Assembly: GCF_027922005.1 (NCBI RefSeq)
Contig: NZ_BSEV01000001.1
Coordinates: 397,638-461,637, forward strand
Source: Streptosporangium carneum
Lineage (GTDB): Bacteria; Actinomycetota; Actinomycetes; Streptosporangiales; Streptosporangiaceae
Direction of reading: 5' to 3'
DNA: 64,000 bases
A program made the translations under genes and the position numbers. The notes beneath the pieces are model-generated. The model saw only the letters and a program-made list of their open reading frames with translations. It was not told the DNA's origin and ran no database searches. Below, piece by piece: positions 7,506 through 16,261 of the stretch. Position 1 is the first letter of the stretch; each line of letters begins with the position of its first letter.

Positions 7506-7982
7506 TCATCTCCGCGGAGCGGGGACCTCCCTGTCGCAGGCGGCGAAGGCCGCCCTGATCTTCTCGGGGGTGTCTCCGGGGGCCTCGTCAACGGTGAGGC
7601 CGATCTCTCCCGGCCTGGGGTCCTTGGCGTCGATCCCTCGCCTGCGCAGGCACTCCGCCGTCTTCAGGGCGTGGTCCACCATCTCCTGGGGCGGCTTTCC
7701 GTCGGAGTGGGCGGGCGGCGCCAGCCTTCCGCAGGCCGCACGGGCCGCCGCTGTCTTCGGATCGTTGGGATCAGCCGTCACAGAGACCCCCGCCGGCATT
7801 CTTCCGTCGGGGTCGGGGACGGGAACCTCAAGGCCGTACTTCCGCATGCACTGGGCGTACTTCAGCGCCTTGTCATATTCGTCTTTTGTCAGCGTTTTCG
7901 GTTCCGTCTGGCCGCCACCGCAACCGGTCAGTCCGAGCGTGACGGCGGCCAGGACCGCTGCGGCGAGCGAGAGTTTCTTCAT
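7506..7982 (-). CDS. Small secreted lipoprotein, paralogue 2
   Basis: The product has 158 residues from the ATG at 7982 (MKKLSLAAAVLAAVTLGLTGCGGG), with a lipobox LTGC. It shares with its neighbour the segments TKDEYDKALKYAQCMRKYG, VTADPNDPK, AARAACG, DHALKTAECLRR and CDREVPAPRR. The pair clearly arose by tandem duplication, and the duplicated unit included the promoter box. Mature proteins would be anchored on the outer face of the membrane. The role is unknown; the position between a two-component system and an efflux operon suggests a sensor accessory or substrate-binding role in drug or envelope-stress response. Confidence 0.87.
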   Translation of the reverse strand: MKKLSLAAAVLAAVTLGLTGCGGGQTEPKTLTKDEYDKALKYAQCMRKYGLEVPVPDPDGRMPAGVSVTADPNDPKTAAARAACGRLAPPAHSDGKPPQEMVDHALKTAECLRRRGIDAKDPRPGEIGLTVDEAPGDTPEKIRAAFAACDREVPAPRR

Positions 7983-8015
7983 GTTCCCAGCGTGAGGACC
8001 GCGGGGTTTCGGAAC

Positions 8016-8044
8016 GGTGACCGCCGACGTTAACCGTTCTCTTA
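8016..8044 (-). promoter_or_regulatory. Extended regulator box before lipoprotein 2
   Basis: Read toward the gene: TAAG (8044-8041), GGTTAAC (8035-8029) and GGTCACC (8022-8016). It lies 33 bases before the ATG. It faces the equivalent element at 8065-8093 in the divergent promoter region. Confidence 0.7.
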
Positions 8045-8064
8045 CACGCTCTTCCGGCGGCGCC

Positions 8065-8093
8065 TAAGGCCGTGGTTAACGGTTGTGGTCACC
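8065..8093 (+). promoter_or_regulatory. Extended regulator box before the efflux operon
   Basis: TAAG (8065-8068), GGTTAAC (8074-8080) and GGTCACC (8087-8093) use the same spacings as at 7262 and 8016 but sit on the plus strand. The element is 70 bases before the adaptor ATG. Confidence 0.7.
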
Positions 8094-8163
8094 TCGGAGA
8101 AACCGGTCGTCGTCCAGGCTGAGCGCCATGAAGTCGTGATCGTCGATCGGAGGGAGGTCGATC

Positions 8164-9315
8164 ATGCTGGATTCCGACGTCGAAACGTCCGACGCGAGGA
8201 GAAGCCCGCCCCCGCCCGGCGGAACCCCGCGCCCGCGCCCGCGCCGTCGCCGCTGGGCGTCGCTGGGCGTGGCTCTGGCGCTGGTGATCGGCGCGTCAGG
8301 CGGGACCTACTACGCCCTGCGGGGCGGTGAGAGCTCGACGCCGCAGGCCAGTGCCGCGTTGCCGACGGTCCCGGTGGTCCGCGTCGACATGATCAGCGTG
8401 CGGAACGTGGACGGCACCCTCGAACACGCCGGCAGCTACACCGTGCTGGGCGGCGGCGGGCGGATCACGTGGCTGCCGGAGGCCGGTGACGTGATCCGGC
8501 GGGGTGAGCGGGTGTACGGGGTGGACGGCCACGGCGTCCCGTTGTTCTACGGGACGACGCCGTTCTGGCGTGACCTTCGGCAGGGGATGACCGGGCGCGA
8601 CGTGCGGCAGCTGGAACGGAACCTGAAGGCACTCGGCTATGGCCGCGACCACGGCATGACCGTGGACCGCGAGTTCACCTGGGCGACCGCGCGGGCCGTC
8701 ATGGACTGGCAGGACGACCTGAACGTCCCCCGGACCGGCGAGGTGAGGATGGACGCGGTGACGGTGCAGCCGGGCCCGATCCGGGTGACCGCACTCAACG
8801 CGGTCCTCGGCGCCCAGGCCGGCGGCACCGTGCTGACCGCCAGCGGCACCGAGCGGGTGATCACGGTGAAGCTGCCGGTCAACGACCAGAGACTGGCGAG
8901 GAAGGGGTCCGAGGTCCGGGTCACCCTGCCCGGCGGAAAGACCGCCACGGGACGGGTCACATCGATCGGAAGAGTGGCCTCCGCCGGCGCCACCAACGCT
9001 CAGTCGCAGACGGGAGAGGGCACCCGGAACGCCACCGTCGCGGTCCACGTCACCTTGGACGGGGTGAAGAGCGCGGGCGGCCTGGACGGCGCCCCGGCCA
9101 CGGTCGGGTTCTCCGGCGTCAAGCACAGGGGCGTGCTGGCGGTGCCGATCAACGCGCTGCTCGCCTCGGGCGAGGGGGAGTACGCGGTGAAGGTCGTGGA
9201 GGCCGACGGGACCTCCCGTGACGTGCCGGTGAGGCTCGGCGTCTTCGACGGGGACAACGTCGAGGTGAGCGGCGACCTCGCCCCGGGAATGAGGGTGGAG
9301 GTGCCCCGGTCATGA
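8164..9315 (+). CDS. Efflux periplasmic-adaptor-type protein with peptidoglycan-binding domain
   Basis: The protein has 383 residues. The ATG follows GGGAGG by 7 bases. The N-terminus is Pro/Arg-rich and cytoplasmic, followed by one membrane helix (about 40-60). The external part has a lipoyl/barrel-sandwich segment ([22 protein letters not shown]) and a peptidoglycan-binding-like motif ([15 protein letters not shown] ... [15 protein letters not shown]). The C-terminal beta-barrel part ([36 protein letters not shown]) is typical of MacA/HlyD adaptors. In Gram-positive bacteria such proteins pair with MacB-like transporters and bridge membrane and wall. The gene overlaps the ATPase gene by 4 bases. 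Confidence 0.88.
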   Translation: MLDSDVETSDARRSPPPPGGTPRPRPRRRRWASLGVALALVIGASGGTYYALRGGESSTPQASAALPTVPVVRVDMISVRNVDGTLEHAGSYTVLGGGGRITWLPEAGDVIRRGERVYGVDGHGVPLFYGTTPFWRDLRQGMTGRDVRQLERNLKALGYGRDHGMTVDREFTWATARAVMDWQDDLNVPRTGEVRMDAVTVQPGPIRVTALNAVLGAQAGGTVLTASGTERVITVKLPVNDQRLARKGSEVRVTLPGGKTATGRVTSIGRVASAGATNAQSQTGEGTRNATVAVHVTLDGVKSAGGLDGAPATVGFSGVKHRGVLAVPINALLASGEGEYAVKVVEADGTSRDVPVRLGVFDGDNVEVSGDLAPGMRVEVPRS

Positions 9316-10046
9316 CCGGTGAGAGGGTGGCCCCGGTCGTGGTGGAGAACGCCACCAAGGAGTATCCCGGTGGTGTGCGAGCAGTGCGTCAGGTGTCGCT
9401 GACCGTCGAGGCCGGGGAACTGGTGGCGATCGTCGGCCCCTCCGGTTCGGGGAAGTCGAGCCTCCTGAACCTGATGGGGACGCTGGACAACCCCACCTCC
9501 GGCCGAGTCCTGATCCAGGGGCACGACGTCGCCAGGCTCCCCGACCGGCGGTTGGCGGCGGTGCGGGCCCGGTGGATCGGGTTCGTGTTCCAGCAGTTCT
9601 TCCTCACTCCGTACCTGACGGCTCTGGACAACGTCGCCACCGGGCTGCTGTATCACGGGGTGTCGCCGCGGCGGCGTCGCCGGCTGGCCCAGGTCGCGCT
9701 CGAACGGGTGGGGCTCGGCCACCGTATGGACCATCGGCCGAACCAGCTGTCGGGCGGGGAGAAGCAGCGGGTCGCGATCGCGCGGGCCGTGGTGGGTGAC
9801 GCGCCGTTGCTGCTGGCCGACGAACCGACCGGCAACCTGGACTCGGTGTCGGGCGCCGGAGTGCTGGAGCTGCTGACCGAGCTGAACCGCGACGGCACCG
9901 CGGTGGTGGTCATCACCCACGACATGGATGTCGCGGCCGCGTTGCCGCGGCGCCTGGAGGTCCGGGACGGCCAGATTCACGCCGACGTCCGGGACGGCCG
10001 GATCCGCGCCGGCGTCCGGGACGTGGACACGGGGGTGTCGGCATGA
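9312..10046 (+). CDS. ABC transporter ATP-binding protein (MacB/LolD-like)
   Basis: The protein has 244 residues. Walker A (GPSGSGKSS), Q-loop (FVFQQFF), signature [14 protein letters not shown], Walker B ([12 protein letters not shown]) and H-loop (VITHD) are all intact. The class is the MacB/LolD/FtsE group. The last residues contain a repeated DG(Q/R)I..DVRDG(R) stretch, a short in-frame duplication near 9960-10020. The start overlaps the adaptor stop (ATGA), and the stop overlaps the permease ATG. The three genes form one transporter, energised here, for export of an unknown compound. Confidence 0.95.
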   Translation: MTGERVAPVVVENATKEYPGGVRAVRQVSLTVEAGELVAIVGPSGSGKSSLLNLMGTLDNPTSGRVLIQGHDVARLPDRRLAAVRARWIGFVFQQFFLTPYLTALDNVATGLLYHGVSPRRRRRLAQVALERVGLGHRMDHRPNQLSGGEKQRVAIARAVVGDAPLLLADEPTGNLDSVSGAGVLELLTELNRDGTAVVVITHDMDVAAALPRRLEVRDGQIHADVRDGRIRAGVRDVDTGVSA

Positions 10047-11236
10047 TCCCCCTGCCGGAACCGGAGCGGCTGCACCCGCGCGACCTGGTGACGACCGGCC
10101 TGGAAGGGTTGCGTGGACGGCCGCTGCGCGCCGTGCTGTCCGCGCTCGGCATCGCCATCGGCGTCGCCTCCATGGTCGGACTGGTGGGGATCAGCACGAT
10201 CAGCATGGCCGGCCTGTTGGAGGAGATCCGCCAGCTGGGCACCAACATGCTCACCGTGGGACCCGGCACGACGCTGCTGGGCAAGGACGCCGACCTGCCA
10301 CCCGGCGCGGAGGGCATGGTCTCCCGGATTCCGGGGGTGACCGGGGTGACGGCGGTCGGGCTGGTGCCGGACGCCACCGCGCGCCGTACCGACAGGATTC
10401 CCTCGTCGACGACCAGCGGGGTCGCCGTACAGGCCGCTCGGACCGACCTGCTGGAAGCGCTGGGCGGCACGGTGCGGTCCGGCGCGTTCCTCAACGCCGC
10501 CACCAGCCGGTATCCGGCGGTGGTGCTCGGCTCGGTCGCGGCGGCCCGGTTGGGCGTCGACCGCGCCGGCGCGCACATCCACATCGCCGGTCAGTGGTTC
10601 CTGGTGGTCGGGGTCCTCGACACGGTGAAGCTCGCCCCCGAGATCGACCGGTCGGCGTTGATCGGCTGGCACCACGCCACCCGGCTGGGGTTCGACGGGC
10701 ACGCCACCACGCTGTACGAGCGGTCCACCAACGAGACCGTGGAGGCGGTGCGGGAGAAGCTGTCCTTCACCGTCAATCCCGAACACCCCGAAGAGGTGAA
10801 GGTCAGCCGTCCGTCGGACGCGCTGACCGCCGAGGTCGCCACCACCAGCGCGTTCAACGCGTTGTTCTTCGGGCTGGGCGCGGTGGCGTTGCTGGCCGGT
10901 GGCGTGGGGATCGCCAACATCATGGTGATCTCGGTGCTGGAACGCCGCCAGGAGATCGGGTTGCGCCGGTCGCTGGGAGCGACCCGCGGGCAGATCCGTC
11001 TGCAGTTCCTCACCGAATCGGTCACCCTCTCCACACTCGGCGGCGTGGTCGGAGTCGGTGTCGGGCTGGTCGTCTGCCTGGGCTTCGCCGGATACAGAGG
11101 CTGGCCGTTGGCGTTGCCCACGCAGGCCATCGCCGGCGGGGTGCTGGCCGCCGTCGCCATCGGCGCCGTCGCGGGCCTCTACCCCGCCCGCCGCGCCGCC
11201 CGGCTCACCCCCACCGAAGCCCTCGCCACCGCCTGA
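10043..11236 (+). CDS. MacB-like ABC transporter permease
   Basis: The protein has 397 residues. An N-terminal helix (about 32-60) is followed by a large extracytoplasmic MacB_PCD-type domain (residues about 65-265). Three C-terminal helices form the FtsX core (from [43 protein letters not shown] to the C-terminus). The cytoplasmic coupling segment [19 protein letters not shown] is the family hallmark. Together with the adaptor and ATPase it makes a tripartite-like export system. The upstream box suggests control by the two-component system at 4691-6597. Confidence 0.93.
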   Translation: MIPLPEPERLHPRDLVTTGLEGLRGRPLRAVLSALGIAIGVASMVGLVGISTISMAGLLEEIRQLGTNMLTVGPGTTLLGKDADLPPGAEGMVSRIPGVTGVTAVGLVPDATARRTDRIPSSTTSGVAVQAARTDLLEALGGTVRSGAFLNAATSRYPAVVLGSVAAARLGVDRAGAHIHIAGQWFLVVGVLDTVKLAPEIDRSALIGWHHATRLGFDGHATTLYERSTNETVEAVREKLSFTVNPEHPEEVKVSRPSDALTAEVATTSAFNALFFGLGAVALLAGGVGIANIMVISVLERRQEIGLRRSLGATRGQIRLQFLTESVTLSTLGGVVGVGVGLVVCLGFAGYRGWPLALPTQAIAGGVLAAVAIGAVAGLYPARRAARLTPTEALATA

Positions 11237-11259
11237 CCGACCGCCTGACCAGCCGACCC

Positions 11260-11286
11260 CGGGCCGGTCGGGCCGGTCGGGCCGGT
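11260..11286. repeat. Three tandem copies of a 9-mer after the permease gene
   Basis: cgggccggt is repeated at 11260-11268, 11269-11277 and 11278-11286. It lies in the 207-base spacer between the permease and the FG-GAP gene and has no evident coding role. Confidence 0.85.
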
Positions 11287-11443
11287 GACCGCACCGGGCG
11301 GGGAAGAGGCACTCCCCGGCCTCGTCGCCCCACGCGCCGGCGGAGGCCTCTTCCCGCCCTTACACACAGCTCGGCATGTTCTCTACGTGAGCCGGTCATG
11401 TGAATTTCACGCGCTGGTGGCCGGGTGTGGGGACAGTTCGACC

Positions 11444-12868
11444 ATGAGCGTCCTTCTCGTCTCCGCTCTCGTCACCTCCCTTCTCGTTCCCGTGACCACC
11501 TCCGGCGCCGTCAGGGCGTGTTCCGGGGTGGCCTCTGACTTCGACGCGGACGGCCGCGCCGACGCGGTGATCACGGCGCCGTACGCCACGGTCGGCGACG
11601 GGTTCCGGGCCGGCGCGGTGACCGTCATGTACGGCGTGACCAGGGCCGAGCGGTTGTCCCAGGACAGCGAGGGCGTGCCCGACGCCGCGGAGACCGGCGA
11701 CTCGTTCGGTTCCGCCGTCGCGACCGGAGACTTCGACGGCGACGGCTGCGCCGATCTCGCCGTCGGCGCGTCCGAGGAGTTCCTGGGCGGCAGGGAGCCG
11801 GGGGCGGACGGTGACGGCGTGGTGCACCTGTTCCACGGATCACCTCGTGGACTGCGCCCGGGAAGGACTCTGGACGTCACCGACTTCGGACTGCGCCCGG
11901 CCCGTGATCGCTTCGGCGCCGCGCTCGAGGCGGGGCAGCTCGACGGCGACGACGCCGACGAACTGGTCATCGGGACTCCCGGGCTCGACGTCGGGGGCGG
12001 CGTGGGCGTCTACGGGGTCAGGGGACGCAAGCCGTACATGATCACCAAGGCGACCCCGTGGGTCGCCCAGGAGGCGCTGAACACCGACGAGTTCGGATCG
12101 GTGATCGCGACCGGGGACTTCGACGGCGACGGCAGGGACGAGATCGCGGTGGGCGCGCCGGGGGACGGAGGGCTGCGCTCAGGGGCGGGGTCGGTGACGG
12201 TCCTGGACATCGCCGCGAGGCAGGCGGGTCCCTACACGCAGGAGAGCCCCAACGTGAAAGGCGCGGGAGAGAAGTGGGATCACTTCGGCGCGTCCCTGGC
12301 CTCCGGCGACTTCAACGCCGACGGTCGTGACGACCTGGCGATCGGCGTGCCCGGGGAGGACCTCGACGCGAACGTGCGCGCCCTCGAGTACGGCGCCGGA
12401 GCGGTCAACGTGCTGTACGGCTCGCCGCGAGGGCTGAGCTCCCTCGGCAGTGAGATGTGGACGCAGAACTCCCGAGGCGTCAGGGGGAGGACGCGTTACG
12501 CCGACCGCTTCGGCGCGTCACTCGCCGCGGGCGACTTCAACGGGGACGGAGACGACGACCTGGCGATCGGCGCGCCGGGGGAGAGCGCGGTACAGGTGCT
12601 GGCGGGCACCCGTTCCGGTGGCCTGACCAGCCGTCACAACGTTCTCATCCCCCACGGCGGGAACGGTTTCGGCTCGGCCCTGGCCGCGGTCCGGCGGGGA
12701 GGGAACGTCTTCGACGATCTGCTCGTCGGCTCCCCCGACAGCGGCGCGGTGGTCCTCATCGGCGGCGTCCGGAAGAAGGGGTCCTTCCCCGGGCTCGCGG
12801 CTCAGCGGCTCCGCACACTCGGAACAGGTCCGTCCGGAGCGCTGTACGGCTACGCGCTGCTCCCGTGA
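11444..12868 (+). CDS. Secreted FG-GAP / integrin-alpha-like beta-propeller protein
   Basis: The protein has 474 residues from the ATG at 11444. It begins with a signal peptide (MSVLLVSALVTSLLVPVTTSGAVRA). The rest is about seven FG-GAP repeats with the Ca-binding pattern DxDGDGxxDLAVGxP, for example GDFDGDGCADLAVGAS, GDFNADGRDDLAIGVP and GDFNGDGDDDLAIGAP. Together they would fold as a seven-bladed propeller. The family is widespread in actinomycetes as extracellular proteins with unknown ligands. A longer frame from 11285 has no ribosome binding site and would hide the signal peptide. It appears to be a single-gene unit, with a hairpin (12930-12948) downstream. Confidence 0.9.
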   Translation: MSVLLVSALVTSLLVPVTTSGAVRACSGVASDFDADGRADAVITAPYATVGDGFRAGAVTVMYGVTRAERLSQDSEGVPDAAETGDSFGSAVATGDFDGDGCADLAVGASEEFLGGREPGADGDGVVHLFHGSPRGLRPGRTLDVTDFGLRPARDRFGAALEAGQLDGDDADELVIGTPGLDVGGGVGVYGVRGRKPYMITKATPWVAQEALNTDEFGSVIATGDFDGDGRDEIAVGAPGDGGLRSGAGSVTVLDIAARQAGPYTQESPNVKGAGEKWDHFGASLASGDFNADGRDDLAIGVPGEDLDANVRALEYGAGAVNVLYGSPRGLSSLGSEMWTQNSRGVRGRTRYADRFGASLAAGDFNGDGDDDLAIGAPGESAVQVLAGTRSGGLTSRHNVLIPHGGNGFGSALAAVRRGGNVFDDLLVGSPDSGAVVLIGGVRKKGSFPGLAAQRLRTLGTGPSGALYGYALLP

Positions 12869-12929
12869 GAGGCGGCGGCCGAACATGGGCGAGCCCCGGA
12901 ACGCACGGGTGAGCGGGCAGGAGCCCGCG

Positions 12930-12948
12930 CCGCGGAGACGCTCCGCGG
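12930..12948. terminator. Hairpin after the FG-GAP gene
   Basis: CCGCGGAG (12930-12937), ACG loop, CTCCGCGG (12941-12948): a perfect 8-bp stem 62 bases after the stop codon. No U-run is present. Confidence 0.5.
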
Positions 12949-12984
12949 GAACCGCCTGATCGCGAAGGAAACCGGGTTCTCCGG

Positions 12985-13019
12985 CAAATCATTTGATGGC
13001 AAACAAACAAATCATTTGA
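12985..13019. repeat. Pair of identical near-palindromic 12-mers, possible operator
   Basis: CAAATCATTTGA occurs at 12985-12996 and 13008-13019, 23 bases apart (about two helical turns). The core CAAAT-C-ATTTG is close to palindromic. The sites are over 700 bases from the next gene start, so their target is unknown. Confidence 0.4.
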
Positions 13020-13518
13020 CAACAAACGAACGGAACGAAACGAATTCCCCGTCGACCGTCCGGCGAACACGGTCTGTACGGGATATTCTTCGTTCCGTGT
13101 TCGGCCGCGAGCCGGAGCCCGTGTTCGGCCGCGCGCGTCGGACCGCTCCAGTCCGCCGCGGCGACGCGGTCCGCGGGGTTTTCCGGCTCCGCGTGTGCGA
13201 CGGTCAATCGCCCTGTGGCCTGCGCGAGTGAATTATCGGCGTCCGCCGGGCTCGGCGGAAACCGCGCGGGGCCGACATTCGATGACTGGCGCTCAGGGCG
13301 GGGTCCTGTCTCTGCGTGCACAGTCAAGGCGAATGGCGGCCGCCCGAAAGGCATATGACTGCACCATTAAGAGTGCGTACAGTGACCGTTAAACATCTCA
13401 GTGTGCAGCATGCGACAAGTATTCGCTGGTCAGAGCCGTGTCCGCCGCCTTATTGATTAACAATCTAAAAGCCGTCATTGATGCCGAAATGTCCGTTATA
13501 TATCGGTATATCCATATG

Positions 13519-13550
13519 TTGACAGCTTTTGGTCAACCGAGACGGTTGAC
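13519..13550. promoter_or_regulatory. TTGAC/GTCAA operator-like array upstream of the biosynthetic locus
   Basis: TTGAC (13519-13523) and GTCAA (13532-13536) face each other. The second half-site also begins a perfect dyad GTCAACCG-AGA-CGGTTGAC (13532-13550). TTGACA at 13519 could double as a -35 element. The array is about 195 bases before the first ATG (13745). It looks like overlapping regulator half-sites in the locus promoter. Confidence 0.45.
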
Positions 13551-13744
13551 GGTGGCGTTCCCCTCGGCATACCCTCCCGGAAGCGTCTAAAGCGCTCTTA
13601 AAGGACGCGCGCTGGAGCGTTCAAAGTTTCAATTATTTTGCTGGGGCGCAGAACTACTCGGCTGCGCCAAAACGGGCAAATGGGGAATGTAATCGTGTTG
13701 TTCAATGCTGTCGTCGGGGCTGGGCAGAAAAGCAAGAAGTTCAT

Positions 13745-14722
13745 ATGAGAAGGCCCGCCGTGGCCATTACCGGTGGCGCTGGATTCCTCGGCTCGCATCT
13801 TTGTGAGCGTTTTCTCGCCGAGGGTTATCACATCATCTGTGTCGACAACTTCCTCACCGGCTGCGTCGCCAACGTCGAGCACCTCATGGCTGACGACCAC
13901 TTCCGCCTGGTTCGCGTGGACGTGTCCCAGCACCTGGTCGTCTCGGGAGCCGTGGACGCCGTGCTCCACTTCGCCTCGCCCGCCTCGCCCGTGGACTACC
14001 TCCGGCTGCCCATAGACACGCTCCGGGTCGGTTCGAGCGGCACGTACAACGCCCTTGAGCTGGCCAAGGAGAAGGGCGCGCGGTTCGTCCTCGCCTCCAC
14101 CTCCGAGGCGTACGGCGACCCGCTCGTCCACCCGCAGCCGGAGAGCTACTGGGGCAACGTGAACCCGGTCGGGCCGCGTGGCGTCTACGACGAGGCCAAG
14201 CGCTTCGCCGAGGCCATGACCATGGCCTTCCGCCGGGCCTGCGGCGTCGACACCGCGATCCTGCGGATCTTCAACACGTTCGGCCCCAGGATGCGGCCCT
14301 TCGACGGCCGGGCGATCCCGACGTTCATCAGGCAGGCGCTGCTCGGCGAGCCGATCACCGTGTCCGGGGACGGCAGCCAGACCAGGTCGATCTGCTACGT
14401 GGACGACCTGGTCGAGGGGGTCTTCCGGGTGTTCAACTCCGACCTGGCCGGGCCGGTCAACATCGGCAACCCGCACGAGATCTCCATGCTCGCCCTGGCG
14501 GAGTGGATCAAGGAACTCACCGGCACCGCGTCGGAGATCGCGTTCGTGCCACGGCCGCAGGACGACCCCGAGGTGCGCCGTCCCGACATCACGCTCGCCG
14601 GAACCCGCCTCGGCTGGGCGCCGAGAACGCCGGTCGAGCAGGGGCTGCGGAACACCATCGCCTGGTTCCAGGAGCATCCGCAGCTGTGGAGCACCGAGAA
14701 CCTGGCCGGTGCGGTCTCCTAG
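13745..14722 (+). CDS. NAD-dependent nucleotide-sugar epimerase/decarboxylase, UXS-like (first gene of locus)
   Basis: The protein has 325 residues and is an extended SDR. The NAD motif is [14 protein letters not shown], with DNFLTG for the ribose-binding acid. [11 protein letters not shown] closely matches the UDP-glucuronate decarboxylase (UXS) family, and the catalytic Tyr-Lys is [20 protein letters not shown] and [18 protein letters not shown] continue the UXS/RmlB-like pattern. It likely acts on a UDP-sugar; a UXS-type decarboxylation to UDP-xylose is the best guess, but I cannot exclude a 4-epimerase. It opens a string of 13 co-directional genes with tiny gaps. Confidence 0.85.
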   Translation: MRRPAVAITGGAGFLGSHLCERFLAEGYHIICVDNFLTGCVANVEHLMADDHFRLVRVDVSQHLVVSGAVDAVLHFASPASPVDYLRLPIDTLRVGSSGTYNALELAKEKGARFVLASTSEAYGDPLVHPQPESYWGNVNPVGPRGVYDEAKRFAEAMTMAFRRACGVDTAILRIFNTFGPRMRPFDGRAIPTFIRQALLGEPITVSGDGSQTRSICYVDDLVEGVFRVFNSDLAGPVNIGNPHEISMLALAEWIKELTGTASEIAFVPRPQDDPEVRRPDITLAGTRLGWAPRTPVEQGLRNTIAWFQEHPQLWSTENLAGAVS

Positions 14723-14731
14723 GGCAGGCGC

Positions 14732-16261
14732 ATGAGCACGTCGGCGAGGGTCGGTTACACCGACCTGTTCAAACAGGACCGGTCCCATCCGCACTGGGCC
14801 TACCACTACGCGCAGCGCCTGGTCGAGCGGCACGGCCCCGGGCGACGGGTGGTGATCCAGACCAGCATGTCGCCGAGCGGCTGGTTCCATGTCGGGAACT
14901 TCCGCGACACCGCCTGCGCGTACCTGGTCCACCGGGCGCTGCGGCGCCTCGGACAGGACTCGCTGATCCTGCTCAGCTTCGACGACTACGACCCCATCAG
15001 GGTCAGCCAGGCGGTGGAGCAGCCTGACCTGGCGGGTTACGGGCTGCGCCCGCTGGGGGCCGCCACCGAGCGCAGCACCCGGATCTGCCGCCGCTACGTC
15101 GCCGAGCTGAAGCGGATGGGCATCTGCCCCGCCGACGCCGACGCCGACGGCCGTACCCCGGCCGACTCCCCCTGGCAGACCCACTACCAGCACGAACGCT
15201 ATCTCGCCGGCACCTACGTGCCCCTGCAGCGCCGCTACCTGGCCGGCGCGGGGAAGCTGGCCAAACTCCTCGGACAGGCGCCCGAGCACCTGTTCAGCGT
15301 CTACTGCGAGCAGTGCGGCAGGGGGGCCACCCGCAACCTGAGGCTGGGCCGCGACCGGGTGCGCTACGCCTGCGCGTCCTGCGGCGCGCTCACCACCACC
15401 AGGCGCATCGAGCTGGTGAAGCCGTCCTGGGCGCTCGACTGGACGCTGCGGGTCACCCACGAGCGGATCGACTGCGAACCCGCGGGTCAGGACCACTGCA
15501 GCGCGGGCAGCACGATGGACCGCACCCGGGTGATCTACCGCGAGTACCTCCGCGCGCACCAGCCGGTGATCGTGCCGTACGGCCTCGTCCGCCAGTTCGG
15601 CGACCGCGGCAAGGTGTCGGGCTCCCGCGGCGGCGGCATGACGCTCGGCGACCTCATGCGGGTGATGCCGCCCCGGCTGATCCTCTTCCTGTACGGCAGG
15701 CCCAACTGCCTGTCCGACTTCCGGCTCAGCCTGGAGTTCGCGGCCTTCCTGTCCTACTACGACGCCTACGACCGCTTCCTGGCCAAGGTGCGGGCGGGCG
15801 ACCGCCGAGCCGTCGCGCTCCACGACCTCATCACCGACGAGAACGACGAGACGGTCCGGCTGCCCGGGATGCGCGCCGTGCTCGGTCTGCTCCAGACCCA
15901 CTGCTACGACGTCGAACGGGTGACCGCCGTCCTCGGCCAGGCCGCGGCGGAGCGGGTACGGCACGCCCACGCCTGGCTGGCCGCCCACGGCCGGTGCTGG
16001 ATCGACCAGGTCGCCGAAGCCGAGCCAGGGGACCTGCTCGTCGGCGGCGACCTGCCGGAACGCTGGACCCGCGAGTCGTACCGGACGCTCTACCTGACCC
16101 TGTTCGGCACGGAGGCGGGCCCGCCGCTGAGGCGGCTCGAGGAGGTCTTCGACCGGGCCGAACTCGTCGCCGCGGTCCACGCCTACCGCGATCGCGGCGA
16201 TCGCCCCCTGCGCGATCGGGTGCTCGCCCAGCTCAGGCCGGGGGAGTCCGATGCACGTTGA
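14732..16261 (+). CDS. Class I lysyl-tRNA synthetase-like protein in a biosynthetic locus
   Basis: The protein has 509 residues, close to full-length class I LysRS. The HIGH signature appears as SPSGWFHVGNFRD, and the KMSKS-type loop as GKVSGSRGG. Between them are FDDYDPIR and a GQDHCSAGS segment that matches GKDHxxxGG of class I LysRS. Two CxxC pairs (YCEQCGR, YACASCG) would form a zinc knuckle. It is not the class II LysRS usual in actinobacteria. It overlaps the next gene, a FemAB/GNAT-like protein, by 11 bases. Such pairs are known in tRNA-dependent natural-product pathways, for example seryl-tRNA synthetase VlmL with transferase VlmA for valanimycin. I infer that it charges tRNA with lysine or a lysine-like amino acid for transfer. 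A role in translation or resistance is an alternative. Confidence 0.9.
   Translation: MSTSARVGYTDLFKQDRSHPHWAYHYAQRLVERHGPGRRVVIQTSMSPSGWFHVGNFRDTACAYLVHRALRRLGQDSLILLSFDDYDPIRVSQAVEQPDLAGYGLRPLGAATERSTRICRRYVAELKRMGICPADADADGRTPADSPWQTHYQHERYLAGTYVPLQRRYLAGAGKLAKLLGQAPEHLFSVYCEQCGRGATRNLRLGRDRVRYACASCGALTTTRRIELVKPSWALDWTLRVTHERIDCEPAGQDHCSAGSTMDRTRVIYREYLRAHQPVIVPYGLVRQFGDRGKVSGSRGGGMTLGDLMRVMPPRLILFLYGRPNCLSDFRLSLEFAAFLSYYDAYDRFLAKVRAGDRRAVALHDLITDENDETVRLPGMRAVLGLLQTHCYDVERVTAVLGQAAAERVRHAHAWLAAHGRCWIDQVAEAEPGDLLVGGDLPERWTRESYRTLYLTLFGTEAGPPLRRLEEVFDRAELVAAVHAYRDRGDRPLRDRVLAQLRPGESDAR

Larger units (their letters stand above)
12869..13744. other. 876-base gene-free, unusually AT-rich regulatory spacer
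   Basis: No frame here shows protein-like composition. It holds the FG-GAP terminator, a pair of 12-mers (12985, 13008), and from about 13370 an AT-rich tract with a TTGAC/GTCAA operator-like array (13519-13550). It leads into the 13-gene biosynthetic locus at 13745. The low GC contrasts with both flanks and fits a promoter region or the edge of an acquired segment. Confidence 0.6.

Noticed and set aside
13016-13231. Possible 71-codon gene in the AT-rich spacer
   Set aside because: TTG start without binding site, composition unlike neighbours, and no family resemblance.
14732-16261. Housekeeping lysyl-tRNA synthetase
   Set aside because: Embedded within an operon of glycan and natural-product genes and class I rather than the usual class II; kept as biosynthetic candidate.
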